Positions 38,769 to 47,968 of a DNA stretch of 64,000 nucleotides are shown here, one piece after another (position 1 is the first letter of the stretch; every line of letters begins with the position of its first letter). The notes below the pieces were generated by a model that worked only from the letters and a program-made list of their open reading frames with translations, ran no database searches and was not told the origin of the DNA. Where the stretch lies: contig NJAL01000003.1 of assembly GCA_002591725.1 (NCBI GenBank), positions 186,001-250,000 of the forward strand, given 5' to 3'. The DNA is from Candidatus Didemnitutus mandela (GTDB lineage: Bacteria; Verrucomicrobiota; Verrucomicrobiia; Opitutales; Opitutaceae). Made by a program: the position numbers and the translations under genes.

Positions 38769-39665
38769 TCAAGCGCTAGCAAGCGCGGGGCGGATGTTTA
38801 GGTGCTCCTTGCCGAAGTATTTGGCGGACTGCTCGTCGGCGTGGTAGCTCGATCGGACGAGCGGACCGGATTCGACGACACCGATTCCGAGTTTGAGGGA
38901 AAATTCCTTCCAGCGCGCAAATTCTTTCGGAGGAACCCAGCGGGCGAGAGCACAGTGCTGCGGCGTTGGCTGCAGATACTGGCCGATGGTGAGAATGTCT
39001 GTCTTGTCGCTCGTGATGTCGCGGAGACACTGCGCGATTTCCTCTTGCGTTTCACCGAGGCCGAGCATGATGCCGGTTTTTGTGGTAAAGCCACGGCTTT
39101 TCGCGTGGCGGAGCACGGAGCGCGAGCGATCATAACGGGCTTGGACACGCACAGGGCGCTGGAGACGTTCGACGGTTTCGACGTTGTGGTTGAAGATGTC
39201 GGGTTTAGCGTCGAGGACAATGTCGACTTGGTCAGAATGACCTTTGAAATCTGGTACTAGCACCTCGATCGTGCACTGTGGGTTGCGATATTTCGTGGCG
39301 CGGATCGTGGCAGCCCAGACGCTGGCACCGCCGTCCTTTAAATCGTCGCGAGCGACCGAGGTGATAACACAGTGACGCAGTCCCATTTTGGCGACGGCAT
39401 CGGCAACACGGGCAGGTTCGCCAAGGTCAAGTTCGGTGGGGCGGCCTGCCTGGATCGCGCAGAAGTTACAAGAGCGCGTGCAGATATTGCCGAGGATCAT
39501 TATTGTGGCGGTGCCGCGGGTCCAACATTCGCCGATATTCGGGCACTGGGCGCTTTGGCAGACTGTGTGGAGCTTGTTGTCTTCCACAAGCTGGCGCGTG
39601 GCGGTGTAGACAGGGCCAAAGGGCAATTTGGCTCGGAGCCAGTCAGGTTTGCGGAGGGCGCTCAT
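38769..39665 (-). CDS. lipA: Lipoyl synthase
   Basis: LipA is a radical SAM enzyme that inserts two sulfur atoms into protein-bound octanoyl groups, making lipoyl cofactors for 2-oxo acid dehydrogenases and the glycine cleavage system. The ATG at 39665 (MSALRKPDWLRAKLPFG) gives about 298 residues. The auxiliary cluster motif is CQSAQCPNIGEC near 37-48. The radical SAM motif is CTRSCNFC near 63-70. The C-terminal serine ligand motif is RSSYHADE near 275-282. All are intact. lipB lies upstream on the same strand, so octanoyl transfer and sulfur insertion are encoded together. Confidence 0.97.
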   Translation of the reverse strand: MSALRKPDWLRAKLPFGPVYTATRQLVEDNKLHTVCQSAQCPNIGECWTRGTATIMILGNICTRSCNFCAIQAGRPTELDLGEPARVADAVAKMGLRHCVITSVARDDLKDGGASVWAATIRATKYRNPQCTIEVLVPDFKGHSDQVDIVLDAKPDIFNHNVETVERLQRPVRVQARYDRSRSVLRHAKSRGFTTKTGIMLGLGETQEEIAQCLRDITSDKTDILTIGQYLQPTPQHCALARWVPPKEFARWKEFSLKLGIGVVESGPLVRSSYHADEQSAKYFGKEHLNIRPALASA

Positions 39666-39800
39666 AGAAAAAGAAAAGACATGTTTTGACGGGCAGTACA
39701 AGCGGGTTTTACAGGCGGCGACGGTCATTGCTCTGTTTAATCGGTGCAGAGCAAAAATTAGTAGCGCTTCGTGCTTCCCAGCGGGGAATTAAAAAATGCC

Positions 39801-40487
39801 CTACGATCGATCCAGACCGGAAAAAAAATCGGGAAGCTGGCGCCAGAACTCGTTGGAAAGACAGTCTTTTATCTTTTCGAAGCTAATAGTGCACCCGAGT
39901 TCGAGGTGCATCGACGTTACGCTTCCTTCCGCAGTGCTGATTCCGCAGGGAACGATGCCGCTGAAGGGGGTGAGATCGGTGTTTACGTTGAGCGCAAAAC
40001 CGTGAAAGGTGGTCCATTTCTTTACTGCGACGCCTATTGCGGCGATTTTGCGCGCGCTGAGCCAAATGCCGGTCTTGCCAGGATTGCGGTCGGCGTTCAG
40101 ATTATAGTGCGCGACTGTGTCGATTATCACCTGTTCGAGAAAACGCAGATAGGCGTGCAAATCCTTGCGTGGCGATAGGTTGATGATTGGATAACCGACG
40201 AGCTGGCCCGGACCGTGATACGTGATGTCGCCGCCACGACTTGTGGTTCTGATCTCGATGCCACGGCGCGCGAGTTCGGGCGCGGGCCAGAGGAGGTTTT
40301 GTTTGGCGCCGCGGCGAACGCCGAGAGTGAACACGGGCTCGTGCTCCGTGAAAATCAAAGTGTCGGTAATCTCGCCGTTGTTCCGTTGTGCGACCAACTC
40401 CATCTGTTTTTTAGTGGCCCATGCGTATTGGGTACGCTCCCAATCTGCAGTTGAAGAAGTGATGCTGCTGGGCGAACTGGTTTGCAT
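39801..40487 (-). CDS. lipB: Octanoyltransferase LipB
   Basis: LipB moves an octanoyl group from acyl carrier protein to the lysine of lipoyl domains, the first step before LipA. The ATG at 40487 (MQTSSPSSITSSTADWERTQYAWA) gives about 228 residues, normal for the family. The frame extends 82 codons further upstream but that part is not family-like and overlaps eroded sequence. Motifs are RGGDITYHGPGQLVGYPI near 84-101, the catalytic lysine region GIWLSARKIAAIGVAVKKW near 145-163, and the catalytic cysteine in GIVPCGISTAEG near 183-194. It lies 135 bp upstream of lipA. Confidence 0.95.
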   Translation of the reverse strand: MQTSSPSSITSSTADWERTQYAWATKKQMELVAQRNNGEITDTLIFTEHEPVFTLGVRRGAKQNLLWPAPELARRGIEIRTTSRGGDITYHGPGQLVGYPIINLSPRKDLHAYLRFLEQVIIDTVAHYNLNADRNPGKTGIWLSARKIAAIGVAVKKWTTFHGFALNVNTDLTPFSGIVPCGISTAEGSVTSMHLELGCTISFEKIKDCLSNEFWRQLPDFFSGLDRS

Positions 40488-40689
40488 GACAGCAAGTAGA
40501 TTCAGTCGAAGCGTGGGCGCAACCGCAGGATCGGTGGGGGAGTGGGTGTACAGTTCCGGCTTGTCAGGCGCGGCGGGCAGCTCTCGCGAACAGCCAGGAT
40601 TTTTGGAAGTCGGACGGAAAACCCGGGACTCATTCCAGCTACGATGGCCGTTGCTGCGGTGGCCGTTTTGCTCGCGGGTTGCCGGGATG

Positions 40690-41260
40690 TTAGTGAGGGT
40701 CGGGGATGATGCAGGGGTGTGCCATAGGCACATCGTCGTGGCTTACGACTGAGATGTCGTGCGTAACGAGAATACAGGTTTCGTTCAACGTCTGGATCAG
40801 ACCAGCGATAATGTTGCTGATCGCGATTATGGCAATGGGTTGATTCTTGCCGGCGGGCAGGGGGATGCTTCAAACTGCGCCCCCGGGGATGCATTCTTGT
40901 TGGCCGAGCCAGATGTGGCGGCACGAAACCACGGCCGTGACATAACAGATAGTTGCGGACGTGGCTGGCGATAGTTTTAACTGCTAGCCTGCCGATTTCC
41001 GGTCGCGAGCTGATGCTCAACCAGATCGGAGGCCGCTTCAGATTTGTTGATGCAATGCCGCAGGCGGCTATGTGCGGATCGCTTGGCAGGCCGATTTGTA
41101 CGAAGGCAATCCCGGGGGGAAGGGGAAACTGTCGCTTCATGCGTGAAAGCCGGTCGTACTGACGGTCATCAATGTATGCAATGTATGGCCATATGGCCGG
41201 AGACATGGGCGCGTTGATTCAGTCCCTAGAGGACCCGGATCGCGGCGAGAAATAGATAGC
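40690..41260 (-). pseudogene. Possible ABC transporter ATPase remnant
   Basis: Around 40830-40740 the minus strand reads IIAGLIQTLNETCILVTHDISVVSHDD, which resembles the ABC-ATPase segment leading into the H-loop (xxxLnxxxxxTxilVTHDixxa). No Walker A, signature or Walker B motif could be read in the shifted frames upstream, so the assignment rests on one block. The 40490-40690 and 41260-41550 flanks hold nothing I recognise. Confidence 0.35.
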
Positions 41261-41555
41261 CGGAGGGAGCAGACGACGACTCCAACGAGGCTGCTATCTG
41301 CCAGAAACATCTGGGCGGACGGATTGGGATGATAGCCGAGCTGGGTTGCGAGCGCGATTACCCTTACCCGGGCAACTGTTTTCTCGGCGATTCCAAACTT
41401 TTCCGCTCGTCAGTTGGAAACATGGGAGACGACGGACCGGCTTGATGCCGGTACTGCGGACGATCTCGTTTTGGCTGGATATGGATAGGGGATTAGGGGC
41501 CTAGGTGGTCAGACTCAACTCACTTTAACGCGGAGTTACGGGCTGTCCCTATATG

Positions 41556-41579
41556 CGCCGATGCGCCGGCGCATCGGCG
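41556..41579. repeat. 24-bp perfect palindrome without a loop
   Basis: CGCCGATGCGCC (41556-41567) is followed immediately by its exact reverse complement GGCGCATCGGCG (41568-41579). It is G/C-rich with no spacer, which is unusual in eroded sequence, and lies just past the 3' end of the MFS transporter remnant. Confidence 0.9.
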
Positions 41580-41589
41580 TTAAGTGTAT

Positions 41590-42265
41590 AAGCGGATACG
41601 GTAAAAAACAATTTAAACGATAGATATTCCGCTGTCCAGCCCGATGGCCGTTTGGATGATGGTCCCGTGAGCCCCTCCGAGGGGTCCAGTAAGTCCGCTC
41701 ACTGAACCGATGGTGCTGGCTTGACAGTAGTTTAGCCGGTAGGATGATGTTGGCCCACGTTGCGTGGCGGAATATCGCAATGGTTGATACAGGAGAGCGC
41801 AAAAGCGAGCATGGGTGGTGCGCGCGATCGAGAATAAAAGAGCAAGCGTTTCCGGCGAGACGAAGAACTATGGTAGTTTTGCTGGCTCGGTTCACAGTCC
41901 AGCTGGCGATGGTGGTCCTTAGGCTAGGTTTCTGGTGTTCCAACTGCCAAAATCGGGATCCAGAGGAAACTGGAAGTGCTTGTGGCGACGAAGGCCCAGC
42001 GCTAGTTGAGCGTGAGTGTGATGAAAAATCCCCTACCTGGATGATAATGCTCGCGCTGACTGCGATGCTGGCATTGAATAGCCTGGCAGTAAGAGTGTCC
42101 TCTTTCAGAGGAAACTCTTCGGAGACCACTTTCATACCGGCGAGAAAATTGGCTGTTTCGGCAGCTTGAAATAGAAAGCGGTAATTGGCAAACTCGAACA
42201 GCGTGTAGGTAAAAAATGGATTCTCGCCACGAACAACCAGCCACTAACAAAAATCGAAAAGGATT
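41590..42265 (-). pseudogene. MFS transporter remnant (ExuT-like)
   Basis: The minus strand from about 42220 reads FANYRFLFQAAETANFLAGMKVVSEEFPLKEDTLTARLFNASIAVSASI, matching the hexuronate/anion symporter block (FrxxLGxgEAgNFPAaiKxvaEWFPkkErAlAxGiFNxGxnvGAi). Near 41720-41660 a shifted frame gives IGSVSGLTGPLGGAHGTIIQTAIG, matching the late-helix block AvGSVaGlgGxaGglggxxx. Segments between are in other frames, and the span is far shorter than the usual 1.3 kb. The substrate class is inferred from family likeness only. Confidence 0.65.
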
Positions 42266-43579
42266 CCCATGGTTCCAGCTAGTCTACGAGCCGACCGCTC
42301 ACTAAATACATGACTTTGTAGTAACTGAGCAAAAAGCAGAGGTTTGCACAGGAGTGTTTGGCTGTGGTTAGCTTGAGTTTGCTCTAAATTGTTTGCGCGA
42401 ATGTCGACAGCATTTTCCGAATTGAGGTAGCTTAACTTAAGGGGACGATTGCGAACAGCGCAACAATATGCCGCCAAAGTCTGCGATTTTTTTTGGGGGG
42501 GGAACAGGCCGCTTTCGGAAGTTTGGAACCAGAGACTAAAAACAGTATAAGCGACAATAATCAAAATATTATAAAATAATTTTTAATCAGTCACTGTCGT
42601 GAAGTGCATTCTTCCGAATCGTACAATGAACAACAGCGTGGCTTTCTGCTTCGATCTCAGGCCAACGGCTTTCCCGGGGGAGATTTCCATTTCCAGGGGC
42701 CGGACCTGGCGCAGGTCCCGCTTTGTACAGGACACTCGATGCCCTAAAGTCTCATCGCACCGAAGGGATTCTTCTCGCTCTGATCATCGATTGGGGCGAC
42801 GCGCTGGCCGCGAAGCTGGAGCAGGTTGAACGTGTTATCGGGGAGCCGGTCCAGCCATCGCAGCAATGGAATGGTGCCCGGCTACCAAGAAGCATATCCT
42901 GCGGAGTTGATGGGCGATGCCAGGAATCGCTTCATTTAGAGCGGTTGAAACTTTCATAAGGATATGGTATCCAGCTAGTTGCGCTCGCTCTCGCGTTAGC
43001 TAGGTGTGCTGGAATTCATTGCGCACATTGCTTCCGGGGAGTGTGCGAGGCGATTGAACATTTGGCGGCAAACGAAGCAGAAGTCTATGCGAGGAACGCG
43101 GCGGACCTTAGTTCACGTAGGTCGAAAATGACATGTTATTGGAGTTGCCGTACCAAGACAACGCCTTCTAGCGGGTGCTCGCGCAGAAGAGCTGATGGCG
43201 AGGCGATTTTTATTGCCGCTGGATTGCATGGTACCGAGAGCAGTGCTAAAAAACTTTGTCAGGGTCAAGTCGCACGTGCGGGTTTCTCATGACGGATTTA
43301 ACAGGGCAAGCCTGGGGTATTACAGGCTTTGCCGGCCCAGAATCGAAGTCGGAAGCGGATAGAGTGGTACGCAAGCTGGGGGAAATAATTTTGTTGGTTT
43401 TTGCTCACGATGGACTGAGTCGCGTTTTACGTAGCGGATTAGCTCGGTTGATTGCAGCCGGAGAGGCCGACGCGGTGTGTGGCTCGCGGATGCAATGCAC
43501 ATGGTACTGAAACTAGCGCAAACATCCTACAGTTTCCATTTGCCCGGCCGGGGTTTGGCTCTCACAAATAGATGGTTCC
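42266..43579. other. Eroded region upstream of lysS
   Basis: No intact gene. + strand fragments look once coding: LYRTLDALKSHRTEGILLALIIDWGDALAAKLEQVERVIG (42720-42840), VCEAIEHLAANEAEVYARNAADL (43040-43110) and LARLIAAGEADAVCG (43440-43480). I could not place them in a family. The final 70 bp before lysS must contain its promoter if lysS is not transcribed from further upstream. Confidence 0.45.
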
Positions 43580-45076
43580 ATGAGTGACAACTCCGAGGAT
43601 ATTTCTTATAATCAGTATGCTGTCCGGCTGAAGAAGCTGCACGAGATGAAGGCAGGCGGTTTCGACCCATTCCGGGCGAACGTGGCTCAGACCCATTTTT
43701 CGCAAGAGGCCAAAGCGCTTTATGTCGACGGACAGGACAATACTGTGGTTGTTTCCACGGCTGGTCGCCTCGTAGTTTTCCGAGTGCAGGGTGGCAGCTC
43801 CTTTGTAAAAATCCAGGACCAGCAAGGCCAGATCCAACTCTATTTCCGCCGCGATGTCCTTGGCGAGGAACACTACAACGATTGTTTTAAGAAATACCTC
43901 GATCTCGGCGATATCATCGGTGTGACAGGCACCCTGTTCAAAACCAAGGCCGGTGAGGTGACGGTTCTTGTTGAGCGCTTCAAGCTCGTCTCAAAGGCGC
44001 TTCGCCCGCTTCCGGGAAAATGGTACGGCCTCACGGACGCTGAGCAGGTGTACCGGCAACGTTATCTCGATCTGATTGTGAATAGCGAATCACGTGCGCG
44101 GCTAATGCTCCGCAGCCGCATTGTCGCAGGGATTCGTTCCTTCTTGAACGAACGGCAGTTTCTCGAAGTGGAAACGCCGGTGCTCGAAAGCGTTCCCGGA
44201 GGCGCGGCCGCACGCCCTTTTGTTACACACCACAACGCGCTTGGCGTTGATTTCTATTTGCGCATCGCGCTTGAGCTGCGGCTGAAACACCTCCTCGTTG
44301 GCGGCATCGATTGCGTTTACGAGATCGGCCGGATTTTTCGCAACGAAGGCGTGTCGCGGAAACACAGCCCCGAGTTCACGATGCTGGAGGTTTACCAGGC
44401 TTACAGCGATCACCGTGGTATGATGGATCTGATTCGCTTGCTGCTGCTTCGCATATGTCGCGACGTACTTGGAACTGCGGAGATCAGATACGCGGCGACC
44501 GGCGAGACGATCAATCTTATCGGCGAGTGGCGCGAGACATCGTATTTCGACCTGATCGACAGCGCCGTCGGTTTTAAACTCAGCTCCTATCGGAACATGC
44601 CCGAGTATCGCGCTAAGGCGATCGAGGCCACGCAGAAACTCGGCCTCGAGATTTACGATTACTGGGAGACGTTCGAGATCGTGAACGAAATATTCGGTAA
44701 GCGCGTCGAGCCAACATTGATCCAACCGACATTCGTGACATTGCTGCCGAAGGAGCTCTGCCCGCTCGCAAAACTCAATGGTGACGACCCAGGTTTGGTC
44801 GATGCGTTCGAACTGATCGTCGGTGGCATGGAGCTGGCGCCGGCTTACACGGAGCAAAACGATCCCTTCGTGCAGCGTGAGGCGCTAGAAAAACAGGTCG
44901 GTGAAGAGCAGCATAGGATGAACGCGGACTTTCTGCTCGCGCTCGAACACGGCATGCCGCCGGCAGGCGGTATGGGCGTGGGCATCGATCGGCTATCTGT
45001 CTTGCTCACCGGAGCGGAAAGTATTCGCGACGTGATCCTGTTCCCGCTGCTTCGGCCACAGATCGAGACGAAGTAA
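43580..45076 (+). CDS. lysS: Lysyl-tRNA synthetase, class II
   Basis: LysS charges tRNA-Lys in the cytoplasm. The 498-residue product has an N-terminal OB-fold anticodon-binding domain (about 60-160; GRLVVFRVQGGSSFVKIQDQQGQIQLYFRRD) and the class II catalytic core. Motif 1 is near FLNERQFLEVETPVLESVPGGAAARPF (190-216), motif 2 near FRNEGVSRKHSPEFTMLEVYQAYSD (251-275), and motif 3 near PPAGGMGVGIDRLSVLLTG (455-473). Length and motifs are normal. It heads a + strand operon with lolC, lolD, a Gfo/Idh gene and lpxB; lolC follows by ten bases. Confidence 0.97.
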   Translation: MSDNSEDISYNQYAVRLKKLHEMKAGGFDPFRANVAQTHFSQEAKALYVDGQDNTVVVSTAGRLVVFRVQGGSSFVKIQDQQGQIQLYFRRDVLGEEHYNDCFKKYLDLGDIIGVTGTLFKTKAGEVTVLVERFKLVSKALRPLPGKWYGLTDAEQVYRQRYLDLIVNSESRARLMLRSRIVAGIRSFLNERQFLEVETPVLESVPGGAAARPFVTHHNALGVDFYLRIALELRLKHLLVGGIDCVYEIGRIFRNEGVSRKHSPEFTMLEVYQAYSDHRGMMDLIRLLLLRICRDVLGTAEIRYAATGETINLIGEWRETSYFDLIDSAVGFKLSSYRNMPEYRAKAIEATQKLGLEIYDYWETFEIVNEIFGKRVEPTLIQPTFVTLLPKELCPLAKLNGDDPGLVDAFELIVGGMELAPAYTEQNDPFVQREALEKQVGEEQHRMNADFLLALEHGMPPAGGMGVGIDRLSVLLTGAESIRDVILFPLLRPQIETK

Positions 45077-45086
45077 TCGCGAATCT

Positions 45087-46319
45087 ATGTTTTGGCCCGT
45101 CTACCTCGCATTTAAACAGCTATTTCCGGCTGGTCGGATATCGTTTTTTACGCTGGTTTCCATCACAGGGGTTGGTCTTGGCGTGGCGCTGTTGCTCGTG
45201 TCGACGAGCGTGATGGGCGGCTTTGGCTACCAGGTTGAGCGCATGATCATCGATACACAGGGCGAGATTCAGATTCATGCTCGCGTGTTACTCGCTCCAG
45301 CACAGATGGAGGAGATAGAAAAAGTTCTTGCTGTTTCGCCACAGGTCGCAGCGTTTGCACCCTACGCGGCTGGCATGATTATGTTGCAATACCACAATCA
45401 GCCGGCATTTTCCATGGTCCAAGGCTTCGATTGGAAAAAGATGCAAAAGGTCATCCCGATAGAGCGTTATTTGACTGTGGGTTCGCTCGCGGACATGGAT
45501 AACGATTCGGTGATCCTTAGCTCGATCCTGGCTAGCTCGCTTGGTGTAAAAGTCGGCGATGCGATCAGCATTTACTCGCCGCTCATACTGGATCGGTTGA
45601 AAAAAAACGAAGTTCTGCTGCCGCGCGAAGTTCGCGTGGCGGCGATTTTTCATATTGGGCATCAGCAACTCGATAGCTCTACGGTTATCTGTTCGCTTCG
45701 GCTCATGCAGGATCTTTACGGCCTGCAACAAAGCTTGCACGGCTGCAATGTGCGGCTGAGGCCCGGCGTGAACTACGACGCGGTAGCTGATGCGCTGAAT
45801 CGTGCTCTGCCACCTTATGCTTCCGCGCTGACGTGGTTCGAGGCAAGCGCGGAATTCCAATCGGTACTTAAATTCGAACGCAACATGATCTTCTTTCTAC
45901 TAACGTTCATTGTGGTTGTGGCGGCCTTTTCGGTTATGAGTTCGCTGCTTGTTACCGTGGTGCGGAAGACGCGCGAAATTGGTCTGCTGTCTGCGATGGG
46001 CGGGAAAGCGCGCAATGTTGCGCTGTGTTTTTGCATGCAAAGCTTGATAATAGGCTGTATCGGAACGGTCGCCGGACTAATCGGTGGTTTTTTGCTGCTG
46101 CAGTTCCGCGACGACATTGTTCGCCTGATCGCGCAAGCCACGATGGGAGAGGCGACCTTCGTAAAATACTACCAGTTTAGCTCGCTCCCGGCTTACACTG
46201 CCGGTAAGGATGTATTTATAATTACCGTTTTTTCGATTGTAGCGTCAGCGTTTTCCGGCTTGCTGCCTGCTTGGCGGGCGGCGCGGCTAAACCCTGTGGA
46301 AGCATTGCGCAGTGAGTGA
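45087..46319 (+). CDS. lolC: Lipoprotein-releasing ABC transporter permease LolC/LolE
   Basis: This permease of the LolCDE complex extracts lipoproteins from the inner membrane for transfer to LolA. The 410-residue product has the family plan: an N-terminal helix (FTLVSITGVGLGVALLLVSTSVMGGF near 21-46), a large periplasmic domain (about 50-265), and three C-terminal helices, with the FtsX-domain motif VRKTREIGLLSAMGGKARNV near 292-311. It ends in the typical PAWRAARLNPVEALRSE. A single permease gene is present, so it may act as a homodimer. It overlaps lolD by eight bases. Confidence 0.94.
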   Translation: MFWPVYLAFKQLFPAGRISFFTLVSITGVGLGVALLLVSTSVMGGFGYQVERMIIDTQGEIQIHARVLLAPAQMEEIEKVLAVSPQVAAFAPYAAGMIMLQYHNQPAFSMVQGFDWKKMQKVIPIERYLTVGSLADMDNDSVILSSILASSLGVKVGDAISIYSPLILDRLKKNEVLLPREVRVAAIFHIGHQQLDSSTVICSLRLMQDLYGLQQSLHGCNVRLRPGVNYDAVADALNRALPPYASALTWFEASAEFQSVLKFERNMIFFLLTFIVVVAAFSVMSSLLVTVVRKTREIGLLSAMGGKARNVALCFCMQSLIIGCIGTVAGLIGGFLLLQFRDDIVRLIAQATMGEATFVKYYQFSSLPAYTAGKDVFIITVFSIVASAFSGLLPAWRAARLNPVEALRSE

Positions 46320-46998
46320 CACAGCGCCAGTCCTGCGCGCGGTCGCGCTGAGCAAAACTTACCGCAGTGGCGATACCAAACTGTGCGTGCTAATGAGTGT
46401 GGACTTCGCCCTGGCCTCCGGCGAGAGCGTGAGCATTCGCGGCCAATCCGGTTCTGGGAAAAGTACACTGCTGAACCTGCTGGCTGGTCTTGACCGGCCG
46501 GATGCTGGTGAGTTGTGGTGGGCGAGCGAACCGGTGCACCGGCTTAGCCTCGAGGAACTGACGGCGCGGCGCGGTTGGTTTCTTGGTATGGTTTTTCAAG
46601 CCTATTATTTAATCCCGGAAATCGATGTGCTGGATAACGTGCTTATGGGCGCTCGTGTGGCAGGTCATCCCGATGCTTCGAAACGGGAACGCGCTGCGGT
46701 GTTATTGGAACGTGTAGGTCTCAAAGCTCGGGCACATCATCTGCCAGCGCAGCTTTCCGGCGGCGAGCGGCAGCGTGTAGCGGTGGCGCGTGCATTGATA
46801 AACCGGCCGGTGGTCCTATTTGCCGACGAGCCAACGGGAAATCTCGACGAATGCACGGGCGACAGGGTTGTCGATCTGTTGCTTAAAACCTCGGCTGAAC
46901 AGGGGACTGCACTCGTGCTCGTGACACACAACGAGGTGCATGCGCGAAAGACGAGTTGCCAGCTGTCCCTGAAAAACGGGCACTTGTCCCGTGGCTAA
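46312..46998 (+). CDS. lolD: Lipoprotein-releasing ABC transporter ATPase LolD
   Basis: LolD powers lipoprotein release. The 228-residue product starts with GTG at 46312 inside the end of lolC. Walker A is GQSGSGKSTLLNLLAGLDRPDAG near 43-65, the Q-loop is in MVFQAYYLIPEIDVLDNV near 93-110, the signature LSGGERQRVAVARALINRP is near 147-165, Walker B is VLFADEPTGNLDE near 167-179, and the H-loop is VLVTHNE near 200-206. The characteristic LolD segment between Q-loop and signature is present. It is translationally coupled to its permease upstream and overlaps the next gene by eight bases. Confidence 0.96.
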   Translation: MSDTAPVLRAVALSKTYRSGDTKLCVLMSVDFALASGESVSIRGQSGSGKSTLLNLLAGLDRPDAGELWWASEPVHRLSLEELTARRGWFLGMVFQAYYLIPEIDVLDNVLMGARVAGHPDASKRERAAVLLERVGLKARAHHLPAQLSGGERQRVAVARALINRPVVLFADEPTGNLDECTGDRVVDLLLKTSAEQGTALVLVTHNEVHARKTSCQLSLKNGHLSRG

Positions 46999-47968
46999 GA
47001 AAATTCGCTGTGGAGTCGCCGGTGTCGGATCGCTCGGGCAACATCATGCCCGGGTTTATGCGTCGCTGCCCGGAGCGGAACTAGTGGGAGTTTTCGAAAC
47101 GAATGACGCGCGGGCGGCGGAGATTTGCGCGAAGTACAGCTGCCGCCGGTTTGTTACGCTTGATGAACTGGGCGCGGCGTGTGAGGCGGTTAGCGTCGTG
47201 GTGCCGACCAATCGGCACGTCGAGGTGGTTTTGCCGCTACTTGCTGCTGGATGCAACCTACTGATCGAAAATCCGTTGTGTACGATGTTGGAGGAGGCGG
47301 AGCGGGTGCTCGCGGCGGCGAAAAAGAGTGGGCGGTTTGTCCATGTTGGGCACGTCGAGCATTTTAATCCGGTGATGGACTACCTCGAAGAACACGTCGA
47401 TTGCCCGCAATACATCACCACCGAGCGATTGACGTCTTACCAGATGCGTGGGGCTGAGGTGGGCGTGGTGCTCGATCTGATGATCCACGATATCGGTATA
47501 GTCCTTGCGCTTGTGAAATCGCCAATTCGTAAGATTAACAGCATCGGAGCCAGCGTGCTGTCCAAAATAGAGGACATTGCTAACGCACGCATCGAATTCG
47601 AAAACGGCTGCGTGGCAAATCTCAGCGCGAGCCGGATGAGTTTGGAGAAGAGCCGCGAAGTTCGGATCTTTAAAAACAATGCCTACATGTCGCTCGACTT
47701 CATGAATCAGAAGGGACATATGGTGAAGAAGAGGGACATCATAGACTACAGTTTGAAGTTGAAGGTTGGACTGGCCAAAGCGGGTGATAGATCGGTTTTG
47801 GTGCACGATATCCCGATTAAAAAGGGCGAACCGTTGGTGATCGAGCTGGCGTATTTTGTCGAGAGCGTCCGGGAACTGGCGAAGCCCAAAGTAGACGTTG
47901 CGCTCAGCCAGTCGGCGCTCAAAGTGGCGGTCGCAATCACAGATGAAATTTGTAAGAAGCAGCTATGA
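46991..47968 (+). CDS. Gfo/Idh/MocA-family oxidoreductase in the lpx neighbourhood
   Basis: The 325-residue product starts with GTG at 46991. An N-terminal Rossmann fold begins IRCGVAGVGSLGQHHARVYASLPGAELVGVF, and a C-terminal beta-sheet domain has MIHDIGIVLALV near 160. Genes of this family often sit next to lpxB in bacteria, and one such enzyme (GnnA) oxidises UDP-GlcNAc at C3 to make amide-linked lipid A. The family's EKP motif, whose lysine acts in catalysis, reads ENP here (LLIENPLCT near 89-97), from an AAT codon. This might signal altered or lost activity, although the frame is intact. A partner aminotransferase (GnnB) is not present. The gene overlaps lolD by eight bases and lpxB by four. 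Confidence 0.88.
   Translation: MAKKIRCGVAGVGSLGQHHARVYASLPGAELVGVFETNDARAAEICAKYSCRRFVTLDELGAACEAVSVVVPTNRHVEVVLPLLAAGCNLLIENPLCTMLEEAERVLAAAKKSGRFVHVGHVEHFNPVMDYLEEHVDCPQYITTERLTSYQMRGAEVGVVLDLMIHDIGIVLALVKSPIRKINSIGASVLSKIEDIANARIEFENGCVANLSASRMSLEKSREVRIFKNNAYMSLDFMNQKGHMVKKRDIIDYSLKLKVGLAKAGDRSVLVHDIPIKKGEPLVIELAYFVESVRELAKPKVDVALSQSALKVAVAITDEICKKQL

Noticed and set aside
43256-43510. Possible creatininase or phosphoglucose isomerase remnant
   Set aside because: Fragments were compared with both families and no signature block matched in order.
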